64,000 bases of DNA from Propionicimonas sp. (GTDB lineage: Bacteria; Actinomycetota; Actinomycetes; Propionibacteriales; Propionibacteriaceae): positions 310,001-374,000 of the forward strand of contig VMSW01000005.1 in the NCBI GenBank assembly GCA_013791955.1, read 5' to 3'. Shown piece by piece: positions 35,491-44,542 of the stretch. The translations under genes were made by a program, and so were the position numbers. Below the pieces are notes generated by a model that made no database searches, was not told the DNA's origin, and was given only the letters and a program-made list of their open reading frames with translations. Each line of letters opens with the position of its first letter. Within the stretch, counting starts at the first letter, position 1.

Positions 35491-36164
35491 CTAAAGTCCT
35501 GATCATTGAGGACGAGGAGAGCTACCGCGAGTCGCTGTCCTTCCTGCTAGCCAAAGAGGGCTTCGAGGTAGCGGCCGCGCCCGACGGTGCCGCCGGCCTC
35601 ACCGCCTATGACCGGGCTGGGGCTGACATCGTCCTGCTCGATCTGATGATGCCCGGGATGTCGGGCACTGAGGTGTGCAAGCAGCTTCGGGCTCGCGGCA
35701 ACGTCGGCATCATCATGGTCACCGCGCGTGACTCCGAGATCGACAAGGTCGTTGGCCTTGAGCTCGGCGCCGACGACTACGTGACCAAGCCGTTCAGCCA
35801 TCGCGAGCTGCTCGCCCGGATTCGGGCTGTGCTGCGCCGCGGCCAGGACATTGAGTTGATCACTGATGTGATCGAGGCAGCTGGGGTGCGGATGGATACC
35901 GACCGCCACGAGCTGAGCGTCCGGGGCAAGCCGGTGCAGTTGGCGCTGAAGGAGTTCGAACTGCTCGAGCTGCTGCTGCGCAACTCCGGCCGGGTGCTGA
36001 CCCGCAGCCAATTGATAGATCGGGTGTGGGGGCCGGACTACGTCGGTGATACCAAGACCCTCGACGTTCACGTCAAGCGACTGCGGGCGAAGCTGGAAGA
36101 AGACCCGGCTAACCCGGTGATGCTGGTCACCGTGCGTGGCCTGGGTTACAAGTTCAACAACTGA
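35487..36164 (+). CDS. regX3: Phosphate response regulator RegX3 (OmpR family)
   Basis: 225 residues: receiver domain (1-120) with phospho-acceptor Asp52 in DIVLLDLMMPGMSG, the acidic pair in IIEDEESYRE and the conserved Lys in DYVTKPFSHREL; then a winged-helix DNA-binding domain (ALKEFELLELLLRNSGRVLT, VDVHVKRLRAKLE-type recognition helix). It probably binds the GTTCA-type repeats upstream of pstC. AGAAGGGGGA is its ribosome binding site inside senX3. Confidence 0.95.
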   Translation: MTKVLIIEDEESYRESLSFLLAKEGFEVAAAPDGAAGLTAYDRAGADIVLLDLMMPGMSGTEVCKQLRARGNVGIIMVTARDSEIDKVVGLELGADDYVTKPFSHRELLARIRAVLRRGQDIELITDVIEAAGVRMDTDRHELSVRGKPVQLALKEFELLELLLRNSGRVLTRSQLIDRVWGPDYVGDTKTLDVHVKRLRAKLEEDPANPVMLVTVRGLGYKFNN

Positions 36165-36321
36165 GCATCACGCCTGGCTGAGGGGATCGGAGACCCCGAA
36201 ACCAACATCCGTCCAGGTAAAACAACACATTGCCACACTTCGTACAGCCAAACCTCTTGCAAACCCAACCAAAACGGGGTAAACCAATACATACCCACAT
36301 TGGAGTCGGTCGGAGGGCCTC
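36165..36321 (+). promoter_or_regulatory. fru operon leader with phased CAAACC operator repeats
   Basis: An AT-richer 157-base region. Four hexamers lie on one face of the helix: CAAACC (36249), CAAACC (36260), CAAAAC (36270) and TAAACC (36280), with spacings of 11, 10 and 10 bases. They are followed by CCAAT (36284-36288) and ATTGG (36299-36303). GGAGGG precedes the start codon at 36322. This is a likely binding site for the DeoR-type regulator encoded next (inference). Confidence 0.55.
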
Positions 36322-37086
36322 ATGTACGCAGAGGAGCGGCAACGCACCATCGTCAACCTCGCCCTGCATCAGGAGCGAGTAGTAGTCGCTGACCTGGCCG
36401 AGCAGTTCTCAGTCACCACCGAGACCATCCGTCGCGATCTGGACGTTCTGGATCAGCGCGGCATCCTGCGGCGCGTTCATGGCGGTGCCGTGGTGGCCGA
36501 AAACGTGGCGCTACTGGAAGCCGGACTGGCCGAGCGCGAGCCGACCAACGCCGCCCAGAAGGCGCGAATCGCCGAAGCGGCGCAGGCCTACCTTCCTGGA
36601 GCCAATGGCTCGGTGCTGCTGGACGCTGGCACCACCACAGGACGAATGGCCACCCTGCTGCACCCGGGGGCCCTCAAGACCCTGGTGACCAACTCGCTGC
36701 CCATTGCCAGCCAGCTGGCCGCGAACGCGATCAGCGTCCAACTCCTCGGTGGCCGGGTGCGTGGCATCACCGGCGCCACCGTTGGTGCCGAAGCCGTCGC
36801 GAGGCTGGCCAAGCTGCGCTGCGATGTTGCCTTCGTCGGCGCCAACGGGATCTCAGTTCGCCACGGTCTGTCCACCCCGGACGCCGAAGAGGCGGCCGTC
36901 AAGGAAGCAATGGTGCGCTGTGCTGCTCGGGTGGTCGTGCTGGCCGACAGCTCTAAAGTCGGCGCCGAACTGCTGGTGAGCTTCGCCGCTCTTGGTCAGG
37001 TGGACGTGCTGATCACCGATGCCGGCTTGCCCGATGATGATCGAGTCGATCTGCTCAATGCCGGGCTAGAGGTGGTAGTCGCATGA
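36322..37086 (+). CDS. DeoR-family transcriptional regulator of the fructose operon
   Basis: 254 residues. The N-terminal winged HTH has the DeoR signature RQRTIVNLALHQERVVVADL then LAEQFSVTTETIRRDLDVLD and RGILRRVHGGAV. The C-terminal sugar-phosphate sensor domain (DeoRC, ISOCOT fold) has LLDAGTTTGRMATLL and VAFVGANGISVRHGL. Members beside fruK respond to fructose 1-phosphate. Its stop overlaps the fruK start (ATGA), making it the first gene of the operon. Confidence 0.92.
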   Translation: MYAEERQRTIVNLALHQERVVVADLAEQFSVTTETIRRDLDVLDQRGILRRVHGGAVVAENVALLEAGLAEREPTNAAQKARIAEAAQAYLPGANGSVLLDAGTTTGRMATLLHPGALKTLVTNSLPIASQLAANAISVQLLGGRVRGITGATVGAEAVARLAKLRCDVAFVGANGISVRHGLSTPDAEEAAVKEAMVRCAARVVVLADSSKVGAELLVSFAALGQVDVLITDAGLPDDDRVDLLNAGLEVVVA

Positions 37087-38048
37087 TCGTCACCCTGACC
37101 GCCAACCCGTCGCTGGACCGGACCGTCCCGTTGGATCGGGGGCTGACCCGTGGCGAAGTGCATCGCGCTGGAGCCGTCACCGTGGAGCCCGGCGGCAAAG
37201 GCATCAACGTCGCTCGGGTCGTCCACTACGCGGGCCACCCGTTGCGGGCGGTGTTGCCGGCCGACCCCGGCGATCCGATCCTTCGTGGGCTGGACGAACT
37301 CATGCTGCCCTACCGGACGGTGCCGCTGCTCGGACAGGTGCGCACCAACCTCACCCTCACCGAGCCCGACGGCACCACCACCAAGATCAACGAACCCGGC
37401 CCGACGCCGAGCCCGGCCACCGTTGAGGCGCTGGCTCGGCTGCTGGTGCTCGAAGCTGAGCGGGCCGACTGGGTGGTGCTCTCCGGGTCGCTGCCGCCCG
37501 GAGTGCCGGCCAGCTGGTATGCCGACCTGGTCCAGGCGCTGCGGCCGTGGGGCTGCCGGATCGCCGTGGACACCTCCGATGCACCGCTGCTCGCCCTGGC
37601 CGCTGCCTTCCCTGCCGCCGCTCCCGATCTGATTAAGCCCAACTCCGAAGAGCTCGCCCAGCTCACCGGCGCCGACCCCGAGGCGCTGGAGGCTGCCGCT
37701 GCTGCCGGTGATCCGAGCGCGACAGTTTTGGCCGCTCGGTCGCTGGTGGCCGACGGCGTCGGCGCCGTCCTGGTCACCTTGGGGGCAGCCGGTGCGGTAC
37801 TGGTCACCGCCGCTGGCGCCTGGCAGGCCATCCCACCCCCGATCGTGGTTCGCAGCACGGTTGGGGCCGGTGATTCTGCAGTGGCCGGCTACGTGCTCGC
37901 CGAAACTCGCGGCCTGCCGCCAGCCGATCGGCTGCGCCTGGCGGTGGCCTACGGCTCGGCAGCAGCTTCGCTGGCCGGCACTCAACTTCCCAAACCCGAA
38001 CAGCTCCACACCGAACAGGTCAAGGTCATCGCCCTGCCCGCGACCTGA
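37083..38048 (+). CDS. fruK: 1-phosphofructokinase
   Basis: A 321-residue PfkB-family kinase that phosphorylates fructose 1-phosphate to the 1,6-bisphosphate. N-terminal TLTANPSLDRTVPLDRG and EPGGKGINVARVVHYAGH (substrate contacts), WVVLSGSLPPGVPASWYADL, and the C-terminal anion hole / catalytic base STVGAGDSAVAGYVLAE are intact. Coupled to the DeoR gene upstream and 32 bases before the PTS permease. Confidence 0.94.
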   Translation: MIVTLTANPSLDRTVPLDRGLTRGEVHRAGAVTVEPGGKGINVARVVHYAGHPLRAVLPADPGDPILRGLDELMLPYRTVPLLGQVRTNLTLTEPDGTTTKINEPGPTPSPATVEALARLLVLEAERADWVVLSGSLPPGVPASWYADLVQALRPWGCRIAVDTSDAPLLALAAAFPAAAPDLIKPNSEELAQLTGADPEALEAAAAAGDPSATVLAARSLVADGVGAVLVTLGAAGAVLVTAAGAWQAIPPPIVVRSTVGAGDSAVAGYVLAETRGLPPADRLRLAVAYGSAAASLAGTQLPKPEQLHTEQVKVIALPAT

Positions 38049-38080
38049 AGCCCGCCCAACCCCACCAGTTAGGAACGATG

Positions 38081-40162
38081 ATGTCCCAACAGCCCGCACC
38101 ATTGATTACTACCGATCTGGTCGCACTCGATGCCGACCTGGGTACCACCAAGACTGAGGTGATTACCGCGATGGCGGCGCTCATCGGTCACACGGGTCGC
38201 GCCGACGCGGCCGGGTTGGCCGCCGACGCATTGGCTCGCGAAGAAAAGATGGCCACTGGACTGGGTGGCGGCATCGCCATTCCGCACTGCCGCTCGGCTG
38301 CGGTGACCACCAACTCGCTGGCCTTCGTCAGGCTCAAGCCGCCGGTCGATTTCGGGGCTGCCGACGGCCCGGCCGATGTGGCCTTCATGATCGCTGCCGG
38401 CGAGGGCTCTGATGATGCGCATCTGGAGTTGTTGGCCATGCTGGCCCGCTCATTGATGCGAGCCGAGTTCACTGCTGCGCTGCGCAGCGCCACCACAGCT
38501 GCCCAGATTGTCGAGCTGGTCGACCAGGCAACCCGCACTGAGGAAGTTGCTGCGCCGGCTAGCACCCCGGTCGTCGCCGCGGGTGGGGCAAAGGTCCCGG
38601 TGATCGTGGCAGTCACCGCCTGCCCGACCGGTATCGCCCACACCTTCATGGCCGCCGACGGCCTGGAACAGGCCGCCAAGGCAGCCGGGGTAGAGATCCA
38701 CGTCGAGCCGCAGGGGTCGGGACGGATCGACTGGCTGGCCCCAGAGATGATCGCGGCCGCTGATGCGGCCATCTTCGCCACCGACCTGCCGGTACGTGAC
38801 CGGGAGCGTTTCGCGGGGCTGCCAGTGATTGAAGGCAGCGTGAAGCGGGCGATCAACGAACCACAGAAGATGGTGGCCGAAGCCCTGGTCGCGGCTGAAG
38901 ATCCCAAGGCCCGGCGCGTGGCCGGTGCCGCCGCCGACGCCAGCCAGAGCGCCTCGGCCGCTGGTGGCGCGAGCCTAGGCTGGGGCCGCCGCATTCAGCA
39001 GGCGCTGATGACTGGCGTCTCCTACATGATTCCCTTCGTGGCCGCTGGTGGTCTGCTGATCGCCCTGGGCTTCCTGCTGGGCGGGTTCGATATCGCTTTG
39101 GTACCCGGTGTCAACGGAGCTCGAACCTGCGCCGACCTGGCCTGGCTCAACTCCGATGCCTGCCAGGCAGGGATCACTGCCAAGAGCTCGATCGGGGCGC
39201 TGGTGTTGGCCAACTCCACCCTGGCGAGCATGCCGGCCGGTTTCGCGATGTATCTGGGTGCAGTGTTGTTCGCCATCGGCGGGGCAGCCTTCGGCTTCCT
39301 GGTGCCAGCCTTGAGCGGCTATATCGCCTACGCGTTGGCCGGCCGTCCCGGTATCGCCCCGGGATTCGTGGGTGGCGCGATTTCGGTCACCCTCGGCGCG
39401 GGCTTCCTTGGTGGCCTGGTGACCGGCCTGGTGGCTGGTCTGTTGGCGGCCTGGATCGCCAGCTTCAAAGCCCCTCGTTGGTTGGCTGGTCTGATGCCAG
39501 TGGTGATCATTCCGCTAATCGCGACGGCAATCACCGGCGGCCTGATGTACTTCCTCCTCGGCCAGCCCTTGGCCAGCCTGACCAAGTCCATGCAGGACGG
39601 GCTGATGGGCATGTCGGGCGGCTCGGCGATCGTGCTGGGCGTAGTGCTCGGCTTGATGATGTGCTTCGACCTCGGTGGACCGGTGAACAAGGCTGCCTAC
39701 CTCTTCGCAACCGCTGGGCTGTCAGCTGGCACGACGGCCAACTTCCAGGTGATGGCCGCAGTGATGGCCGCCGGCATGGTGCCACCGCTGGCCATGGCGC
39801 TGGCAACGGTGATCCGCAAGAAGCTGTTCACCCAGGTGGAGCGCGAAAACGGCGCTGCCGCTTGGCTGCTGGGCGCGTCCTTCATCTCCGAAGGTGCGAT
39901 CCCATTCGCAGCGGCCGACCCGCTGCGGGTCATCCCCTCGATGATGGTTGGCGGCGCGGTCACCGGTGCGCTGAGCATGGCGCTGGGCGTCGGGCTGCGA
40001 GCACCGCATGGCGGCATCTTCGTGATGTTTGCCTTCCAGCCCCTGCCAGCCGCGATCTTCGGATTCCTGATCAGCCTGGCCATCGGAGTGGTGGTCTCCA
40101 CGGCGTTGGTGGTTTCTGCCAAGACCATCTGGCCAGCGAAGAAGGTAGAAGCGTTGGCGTGA
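38081..40162 (+). CDS. fruA: PTS fructose transporter EIIABC
   Basis: 693 residues, fused A-B-C. EIIA: phospho-His69 in GGGIAIPHCRSAAV. EIIB (about residues 165-270): phospho-Cys181 in VTACPTGIAHTFMAADGLE. EIIC (about 310-690): multiple helices, including GVSYMIPFVAAGGLLIALGF, PGIAPGFVGGAISVTLGAGF and FISEGAIPFAAADPLRVIP. It imports fructose as fructose 1-phosphate for FruK. The second of two adjacent ATGs is chosen because AGGA then has a six-base spacing. A large nested hairpin follows the stop. Confidence 0.94.
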   Translation: MSQQPAPLITTDLVALDADLGTTKTEVITAMAALIGHTGRADAAGLAADALAREEKMATGLGGGIAIPHCRSAAVTTNSLAFVRLKPPVDFGAADGPADVAFMIAAGEGSDDAHLELLAMLARSLMRAEFTAALRSATTAAQIVELVDQATRTEEVAAPASTPVVAAGGAKVPVIVAVTACPTGIAHTFMAADGLEQAAKAAGVEIHVEPQGSGRIDWLAPEMIAAADAAIFATDLPVRDRERFAGLPVIEGSVKRAINEPQKMVAEALVAAEDPKARRVAGAAADASQSASAAGGASLGWGRRIQQALMTGVSYMIPFVAAGGLLIALGFLLGGFDIALVPGVNGARTCADLAWLNSDACQAGITAKSSIGALVLANSTLASMPAGFAMYLGAVLFAIGGAAFGFLVPALSGYIAYALAGRPGIAPGFVGGAISVTLGAGFLGGLVTGLVAGLLAAWIASFKAPRWLAGLMPVVIIPLIATAITGGLMYFLLGQPLASLTKSMQDGLMGMSGGSAIVLGVVLGLMMCFDLGGPVNKAAYLFATAGLSAGTTANFQVMAAVMAAGMVPPLAMALATVIRKKLFTQVERENGAAAWLLGASFISEGAIPFAAADPLRVIPSMMVGGAVTGALSMALGVGLRAPHGGIFVMFAFQPLPAAIFGFLISLAIGVVVSTALVVSAKTIWPAKKVEALA

Positions 40163-40163
40163 G

Positions 40164-40237
40164 CTGACCGTCCCCACCCCCTGATCGACGAGTGGTCGCA
40201 GGCGCCCCCCGGCCCGCGGCCACTCGTCCACGGTCAG
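40164..40237 (+). terminator. Nested hairpin after the fru operon
   Basis: The outer arms CTGACCGT (40164-40171) and ACGGTCAG (40230-40237) are a perfect 8-base pair. They enclose inner arms ACGAGTGGTCGC (40188-40199) and GCGGCCACTCGT (40216-40227), 12 bases with one mismatch. It starts right after the EIIABC stop and has no T-run. Likely terminator. Confidence 0.6.
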
Positions 40238-40340
40238 TGGTGTTTGTCGTGCTCGGCACGGTTCGGAGCTGCCCCGCAAGCCGTCTCGCGCCACCCGGCT
40301 GGCTGGGGAATCCCACGGTTTACAGCTATGGTTACCGGCC

Positions 40341-41291
40341 GTGACGGATATCACCGTGTTTTCCGGCCACGCCCACCAGGCCTTTGCCGAGGAGATGTGC
40401 CAAATCCTCGGGGTGGAGCTGTCGCCGTCGAGACTTTCCCGGTTCTCCAACGATTGTCTGCAGGTTCAACTGCGGGCCAACTGCCGCCAGCGGGACGTCT
40501 ACATCGTCCAGCCACTGGTGCCGCCCACCCAGGAGAACCTGATGGAGCTGCTGATGATGGTGGACGCGGCCCGCGGCGCCTCGGCCGCTCACGTCACAGT
40601 GGTGATGCCGCATTACGCCTACGCCCGCTCGGACAAGAAGGACGCCCCGCGCATCAGCATCGGCGGCCGACTGGTGGCCGACCTCATTCACACCGCAGGT
40701 GCCCAGCGCGTGCTCACCATGGCTTTGCACGCCAAGCAGGTGCACGGCTTCTTCTCGATGCCCGTCGACCACCTCACCGCGCTGCCGGTGTTGGCAGAGC
40801 ACTTCCGTAGCCGTGACCTGAGCAACACCGTGGTGGTCTCGCCCGACTTCGGAAACGCCAAGGAGGCCAACCAGTTCGCCCGAATGCTCGGGGTGGGGAT
40901 GGCCGCCGGCTCGAAGCGGCGACTGGCCGATGACAAGGTGGTCATCGACACCATCGTCGGCAAAGTTGGCGGCAAGGACGTGATCATCCTCGACGACGAG
41001 ATCGCCACCGCCGGCTCGGTGGTGGAGCTGATCGACACCGTCCGCGGCTACAACGTCAAGACCATCTCGGTGGCCTGCACCCACGGACTGTTTTCCGGCA
41101 AGGCCGTCGAGCGGCTGAATGCGGTGCCCGATATCACCGAGATCGTCACCACCAATACCGTCCCGCCGCCAGCCGGGCTGAATAGGCTCACCACGGTGTC
41201 AGTGGCACCGTTGTTCGCTGAGGTGGTGCACCGGATCAACTGCGGCGAAAGTGTGTCGGGGTTGTTCTCTGACGAGGTCACCTACGGCTGA
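40341..41291 (+). CDS. Ribose-phosphate pyrophosphokinase, divergent paralogue
   Basis: 316 residues with a GTG start. Overall PRPP synthetase architecture: TVFSGHAHQAFAEEM, RQRDVYIVQPLVPPTQENLM, MPHYAYARSDKKDAPR and VVSPDFGNAKEANQFARML. It departs from the housekeeping enzyme in the ribose 5-phosphate loop, which reads VIILDDEIATAGSVVELI instead of the canonical DDxxDTGGT type. It also has SNDCLQVQL in place of the usual FANGE-type motif. Probably a second, specialised PRPP synthetase; the canonical prs is expected elsewhere (inference). Confidence 0.8.
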   Translation: MTDITVFSGHAHQAFAEEMCQILGVELSPSRLSRFSNDCLQVQLRANCRQRDVYIVQPLVPPTQENLMELLMMVDAARGASAAHVTVVMPHYAYARSDKKDAPRISIGGRLVADLIHTAGAQRVLTMALHAKQVHGFFSMPVDHLTALPVLAEHFRSRDLSNTVVVSPDFGNAKEANQFARMLGVGMAAGSKRRLADDKVVIDTIVGKVGGKDVIILDDEIATAGSVVELIDTVRGYNVKTISVACTHGLFSGKAVERLNAVPDITEIVTTNTVPPPAGLNRLTTVSVAPLFAEVVHRINCGESVSGLFSDEVTYG

Positions 41292-41490
41292 TCCAGGTCG
41301 GGCGCGCGGGGATTCCGTCCCGAAAACAACGTTAGTGGCGTTGGTCAGGGCATTCACCAATTCGGGCCAATCTCAGGCACAACCCCTGTTGTTTGTCAAG
41401 ACCCAAAAGTCGCCCTGGCTAGGTGCGATGTGGAATCTGGGGGCTCTGCTGTGGTAGAGTGAGCAGTCGGGAAAGGTGGTAAACGCTGTT
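41292..41490 (+). promoter_or_regulatory. carD promoter region
   Basis: A 199-base spacer. TTGTCA at about 41393 and TAGAGT at about 41454 are the most promoter-like hexamers, but they are too far apart to pair with each other. AAAGG at 41472-41476 lies 14 bases before the carD ATG. No terminator hairpin was recognised. Confidence 0.3.
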
Positions 41491-41976
41491 ATGACGTTCA
41501 CAATCGGTGAGACCGTGGTCTACCCCAATCATGGCGCAGCAGTCATCGAAGCCCTCGAAACCCGAACGATCAAAGGCGAAGACAAGCTCTATCTCGTCCT
41601 GCGTATCGTCGGCCAGAATGATCTGGTAGTTCGAGTGCCAGCCTGCAACCTCGATCTCGTCGGTGTGCGTGATGTTGTTGACGCCGCTGGCCTAGAGCGA
41701 GTGTTCGGCGTCCTGCGCGCACCTCATGCCGAAGAGCCCACCAACTGGTCGCGTCGCTACAAGGCCAACCTGGAGAAGTTGCACTCTGGCAACGTACTCA
41801 AGGTTGCCGAGGTCGTCCGCGACCTGTGGCGTCGCGAGCGCGAGCGTGGCCTGTCGGCTGGCGAAAAGCGGATGCTCGCCAAAGCCCGTCAGATCCTGGT
41901 CTCGGAGCTGGCGTTGGCCGAAAAAGTCGAGGAAGACCGCGCTGAGGTTTTGCTCGACGAGGTGCTCGCCTCCTGA
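41491..41976 (+). CDS. carD: CarD-family transcriptional regulator
   Basis: 161 residues from the ATG that gives the family N-terminus [20 protein letters not shown]. The Tudor-like RNA polymerase interaction domain (1-60) is followed by a helical DNA-contact domain with [20 protein letters not shown], containing the minor-groove-reading Trp, and [20 protein letters not shown]. CarD stabilises open promoter complexes, especially at rRNA promoters. It precedes ispD and ispF, the standard actinobacterial order. Confidence 0.95.
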   Translation: MTFTIGETVVYPNHGAAVIEALETRTIKGEDKLYLVLRIVGQNDLVVRVPACNLDLVGVRDVVDAAGLERVFGVLRAPHAEEPTNWSRRYKANLEKLHSGNVLKVAEVVRDLWRRERERGLSAGEKRMLAKARQILVSELALAEKVEEDRAEVLLDEVLAS

Positions 41977-41990
41977 GGCAGCGCCCACCA

Positions 41991-42695
41991 ATGGAGCCGA
42001 CCCAGCCAGTCGTGGCCGTCGTGGTCGCAGCGGGAGCTGGCGTCCGACTCGGTGACGGACCACCCAAAGCACTTCGTGATGTCGCTGGGCGTTCCCTGGT
42101 GAGACACAGCCTGGACGGTCTGGCCGCCGGTGGTGTTGATCGCGCAGTCGTGGTGATCGCCCCCGGTGAGCAGGCGGCTTTCGAAACTGCCTTGGCCGAT
42201 TCCCCAATTCCCGCTGGCTACGTTTTCGGCGGCGCCCGGCGTCAGGACTCGGTTCGCGCCGGTCTGGACGCTATTGCCGGCGATCCGTTGCTTGCCGTCT
42301 GCGAATACGTCCTGGTCCACGACGCGGCGCGCGCTTTGGTGCCCGGTGCGGTGGTGGCGCGGGTGATCGAAGCACTCAGAGCTGGTGCCGTCGGCTGCGT
42401 GCCAGTGGTGGCAGTAGTCGATTCGGTCCGCAGCGTCGATGAAGCTGGCGGCTCGGTGGTCGTGGACCGATCCTCGCTGCGAGCCGTCCAAACGCCCCAG
42501 GGTTTCAAGCGCACCGTGCTGGAGGCCGCCTTGGCCCACGCAGACCAGGCCGGCCTCGAAGTGAGCGATGACGCCACCGCGGTCGAAGCCATCGGGCAAG
42601 CGGTGGTGCTGGTGGAAGGATCGCGGGAGGCGTTGAAGGTGACTGAGCCGGCTGATCTGGTTTTGGCCGAAGCGATTGCCAGGAGCCGGGTGTGA
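41991..42695 (+). CDS. ispD: 2-C-methyl-D-erythritol 4-phosphate cytidylyltransferase
   Basis: 234 residues, third step of the MEP isoprenoid pathway (CTP + MEP to CDP-ME). The nucleotide loop [20 protein letters not shown], the substrate motif [16 protein letters not shown], the metal-binding [31 protein letters not shown] and TDDA-like [15 protein letters not shown] are present. The usual PKQ reads PKA. It starts 14 bases after carD and overlaps ispF. Confidence 0.94.
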   Translation: MEPTQPVVAVVVAAGAGVRLGDGPPKALRDVAGRSLVRHSLDGLAAGGVDRAVVVIAPGEQAAFETALADSPIPAGYVFGGARRQDSVRAGLDAIAGDPLLAVCEYVLVHDAARALVPGAVVARVIEALRAGAVGCVPVVAVVDSVRSVDEAGGSVVVDRSSLRAVQTPQGFKRTVLEAALAHADQAGLEVSDDATAVEAIGQAVVLVEGSREALKVTEPADLVLAEAIARSRV

Positions 42696-43165
42696 ACCTG
42701 CGGATCGGGGTCGGTACTGACGTTCACGCCTACGCCCCCGGCGTCCCGCTGTGGGTTGCGGGCCTGGAGTTTCCCGACGAGCCAGCTGGGCTAACGGGCC
42801 ATTCCGACGGTGATGTTGCTGCCCATGCGGCCGTCGATGCGCTGCTGTCGGCGGCCGGGCTGGGCGATATTGGCGGCAACTTCGGCACCGACGACCCCGC
42901 CTGGGCCGGGGCCAACGGAGTCACCTTCCTCACCGAGACCGTGGCCCGCCTGGGCCAAGCAGGCTTCTCGGTCGTGAACGTGTCAGTGCAGTTGATCGGG
43001 CAGCGTCCGCACTTGGCGGCTCGGCGCCGGGAGGCCGAGGCAGTGCTGTCGGCCGCAGTTGGTGCGCCGGTGAGCCTTTCGGCCACCACTACCGATGGCC
43101 TCGGTTTGACCGGGCGAGGCGAAGGCCTGGCCGCAATCGCGGTCGCCTTGGTTCAAGCGGACTGA
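42692..43165 (+). CDS. ispF: 2-C-methyl-D-erythritol 2,4-cyclodiphosphate synthase
   Basis: 157 residues starting with a GTG that overlaps the ispD stop (GTGA). The metal-binding Asp/His in [12 protein letters not shown], the [20 protein letters not shown] motif, [18 protein letters not shown] and the C-terminal [20 protein letters not shown] are all typical. It cyclises CDP-ME 2-phosphate to MEcPP in the MEP pathway. A complex family A repeat begins at its stop codon. Confidence 0.95.
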   Translation: MNLRIGVGTDVHAYAPGVPLWVAGLEFPDEPAGLTGHSDGDVAAHAAVDALLSAAGLGDIGGNFGTDDPAWAGANGVTFLTETVARLGQAGFSVVNVSVQLIGQRPHLAARRREAEAVLSAAVGAPVSLSATTTDGLGLTGRGEGLAAIAVALVQAD

Positions 43166-43166
43166 G

Positions 43167-43284
43167 TCCAAGTTGGCTGAGCCTGTCGAAGCCCGATGAC
43201 CCCTTGACCCTTCGACAAGCTCAGGGAACTGAGCTTAAGTTGGCTGAGCCTGCCTGTCCTGAGCTTGTCGAAGGGTCGAAGCCC
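43167..43284. repeat. Family A dispersed repeat, compound copy between convergent ispF and metallopeptidase
   Basis: A 118-base composite of several arms: GTTGGCTGAGCCTGTCGAAG, then CCCTTCGACAAGCTCAGGG, then GTTGGCTGAGCC, then CTGTCCTGAGCTTGTCGAAG. At least two hairpins can form. It fills almost all of the space between two convergent stop codons. Confidence 0.9.
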
Positions 43285-43292
43285 GTCCTTGA

Positions 43293-44459
43293 TCAGCGCA
43301 CCTCGCTGGCCGGGGCGACATAGGTGTTGCACTTGCCGATTTGGCTGTTGTCGAGACCGATAGTCGCCCAGGCTTGGCGGTTCTTGCCCAGGCCGTGGTC
43401 GCCGTCGTAGTTGGGCTTCCCGGTGAGGACGTCATCGCCGATGCTGTTGAACAGGAACTTCAGGTTGTCGATATCGGCATCGGTTACGTTCGACGCCTTC
43501 GACACCGCGTTCACCCACATGCCAGCCATGCAGTCGGCTTGTACTTCAAGGCGGCGGGAGAAGACGCGCGCATCGGCCTTAGTGCTCTTCTGCTCCCAGG
43601 CGTTGCCAGCGACCAGGATGCCGGTGCGGGCCTGAAGGGCGTGACCAAACTCATGAGCCATCACCGCGTCGGTGACGAAGGGTTTGGTGCGGATCTTGGT
43701 CGGCAGGATGCGAGGCAGATCCGAGGCGTAGTAGATGTGTTGGTCGGCGGCGCAGTAGAAGGCATTGCCGGTGTCGGCCTCACCACACGGCGTGGTGATC
43801 TTGGCACTGTAAACGGTTGCTGGCGGTCGGGGCAGCTTGAACCCAGCCTCAGTCATCGGGCCCTCCCAGACTCCCCAGAGGCAGGCGGTGAGCTGACCGA
43901 GGTGTTCCTCCAACTCGGCGTTGCTGGCCGTGGTGGGATCGACGTGGGCCACGGTGCAGTTGGTGGGCACCGGAACCGATTGGTTGTAGATCGGGTTCTG
44001 GCGCAGCCAATTAGTGGCCTGCTCGTAGGTCTTAGGAATTGGGATAGCTGGCGGGTTGTAGTCGGGGGCCGGCACGTTGTTCACCTGGTGGTAGGTGGGG
44101 TCGTTGCCGCCGCCACCGCCCCCGCCATTCAAATAGTTCACCAGAGCGATCAGGAAGAAGCCGAGAATCAGCACGAACACACCACCGCCGATGACCGCCA
44201 GCAGTGGGTTCTTGCGGGGCTTGGGCGGCTGTGGGAAGACGCCGGGAACGCCGTAGGGGGGCTGGCCGTATCCAGGCGGGAAACCTGGGGCCTGCGTCGG
44301 CGGAGGATTGAGGAACTGCGCGTACTGGTAGGCGGGCGTGGGCTGCTGGGGTGGCATTCCGGGCGCAGGCGGAGCGCCCCAGGCAGTCGGTTGCCTATTC
44401 CAGCCCTGGTTCCCCGGCCATTGCTGGCCCGGGATGGGCGCACCCCAGTTCTGCGTCAC
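43293..44459 (-). CDS. Membrane-anchored neutral zinc metallopeptidase, copy 1
   Basis: 388 residues. The cytoplasmic N-terminus is rich in Pro, Gln, Gly and Tyr (MTQNWGAPIPGQQWPGNQGW), with a membrane helix at about 87-108 (LLAVIGGGVFVLILGFFLIA). A YpfJ-type extracellular peptidase domain (about 140-385) follows, with the zinc motif VMAHEFGHALQARTG, the downstream RRLEVQADCMAGMWVNA (third ligand) and paired Cys (CLWGVW, TPCGEAD, FYCAADQHIYY, KCNTYV). Adjacent to a paralogue in the same orientation, 83 bases apart. Substrate unknown. Confidence 0.85.
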   Translation of the reverse strand: MTQNWGAPIPGQQWPGNQGWNRQPTAWGAPPAPGMPPQQPTPAYQYAQFLNPPPTQAPGFPPGYGQPPYGVPGVFPQPPKPRKNPLLAVIGGGVFVLILGFFLIALVNYLNGGGGGGGNDPTYHQVNNVPAPDYNPPAIPIPKTYEQATNWLRQNPIYNQSVPVPTNCTVAHVDPTTASNAELEEHLGQLTACLWGVWEGPMTEAGFKLPRPPATVYSAKITTPCGEADTGNAFYCAADQHIYYASDLPRILPTKIRTKPFVTDAVMAHEFGHALQARTGILVAGNAWEQKSTKADARVFSRRLEVQADCMAGMWVNAVSKASNVTDADIDNLKFLFNSIGDDVLTGKPNYDGDHGLGKNRQAWATIGLDNSQIGKCNTYVAPASEVR

Positions 44460-44542
44460 GTCGAAAGACTAGTGTCCCAGCCAAGGGGTGCACCACACTC
44501 GTTATTACCCAGTGCTTGGACAGGGACTATTGCAGCCTGCTT

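Noticed and set aside
36996-38102. Long open frame antisense to fruK
   Set aside because: Shadow of an intact 1-phosphofructokinase gene; no domain evidence.
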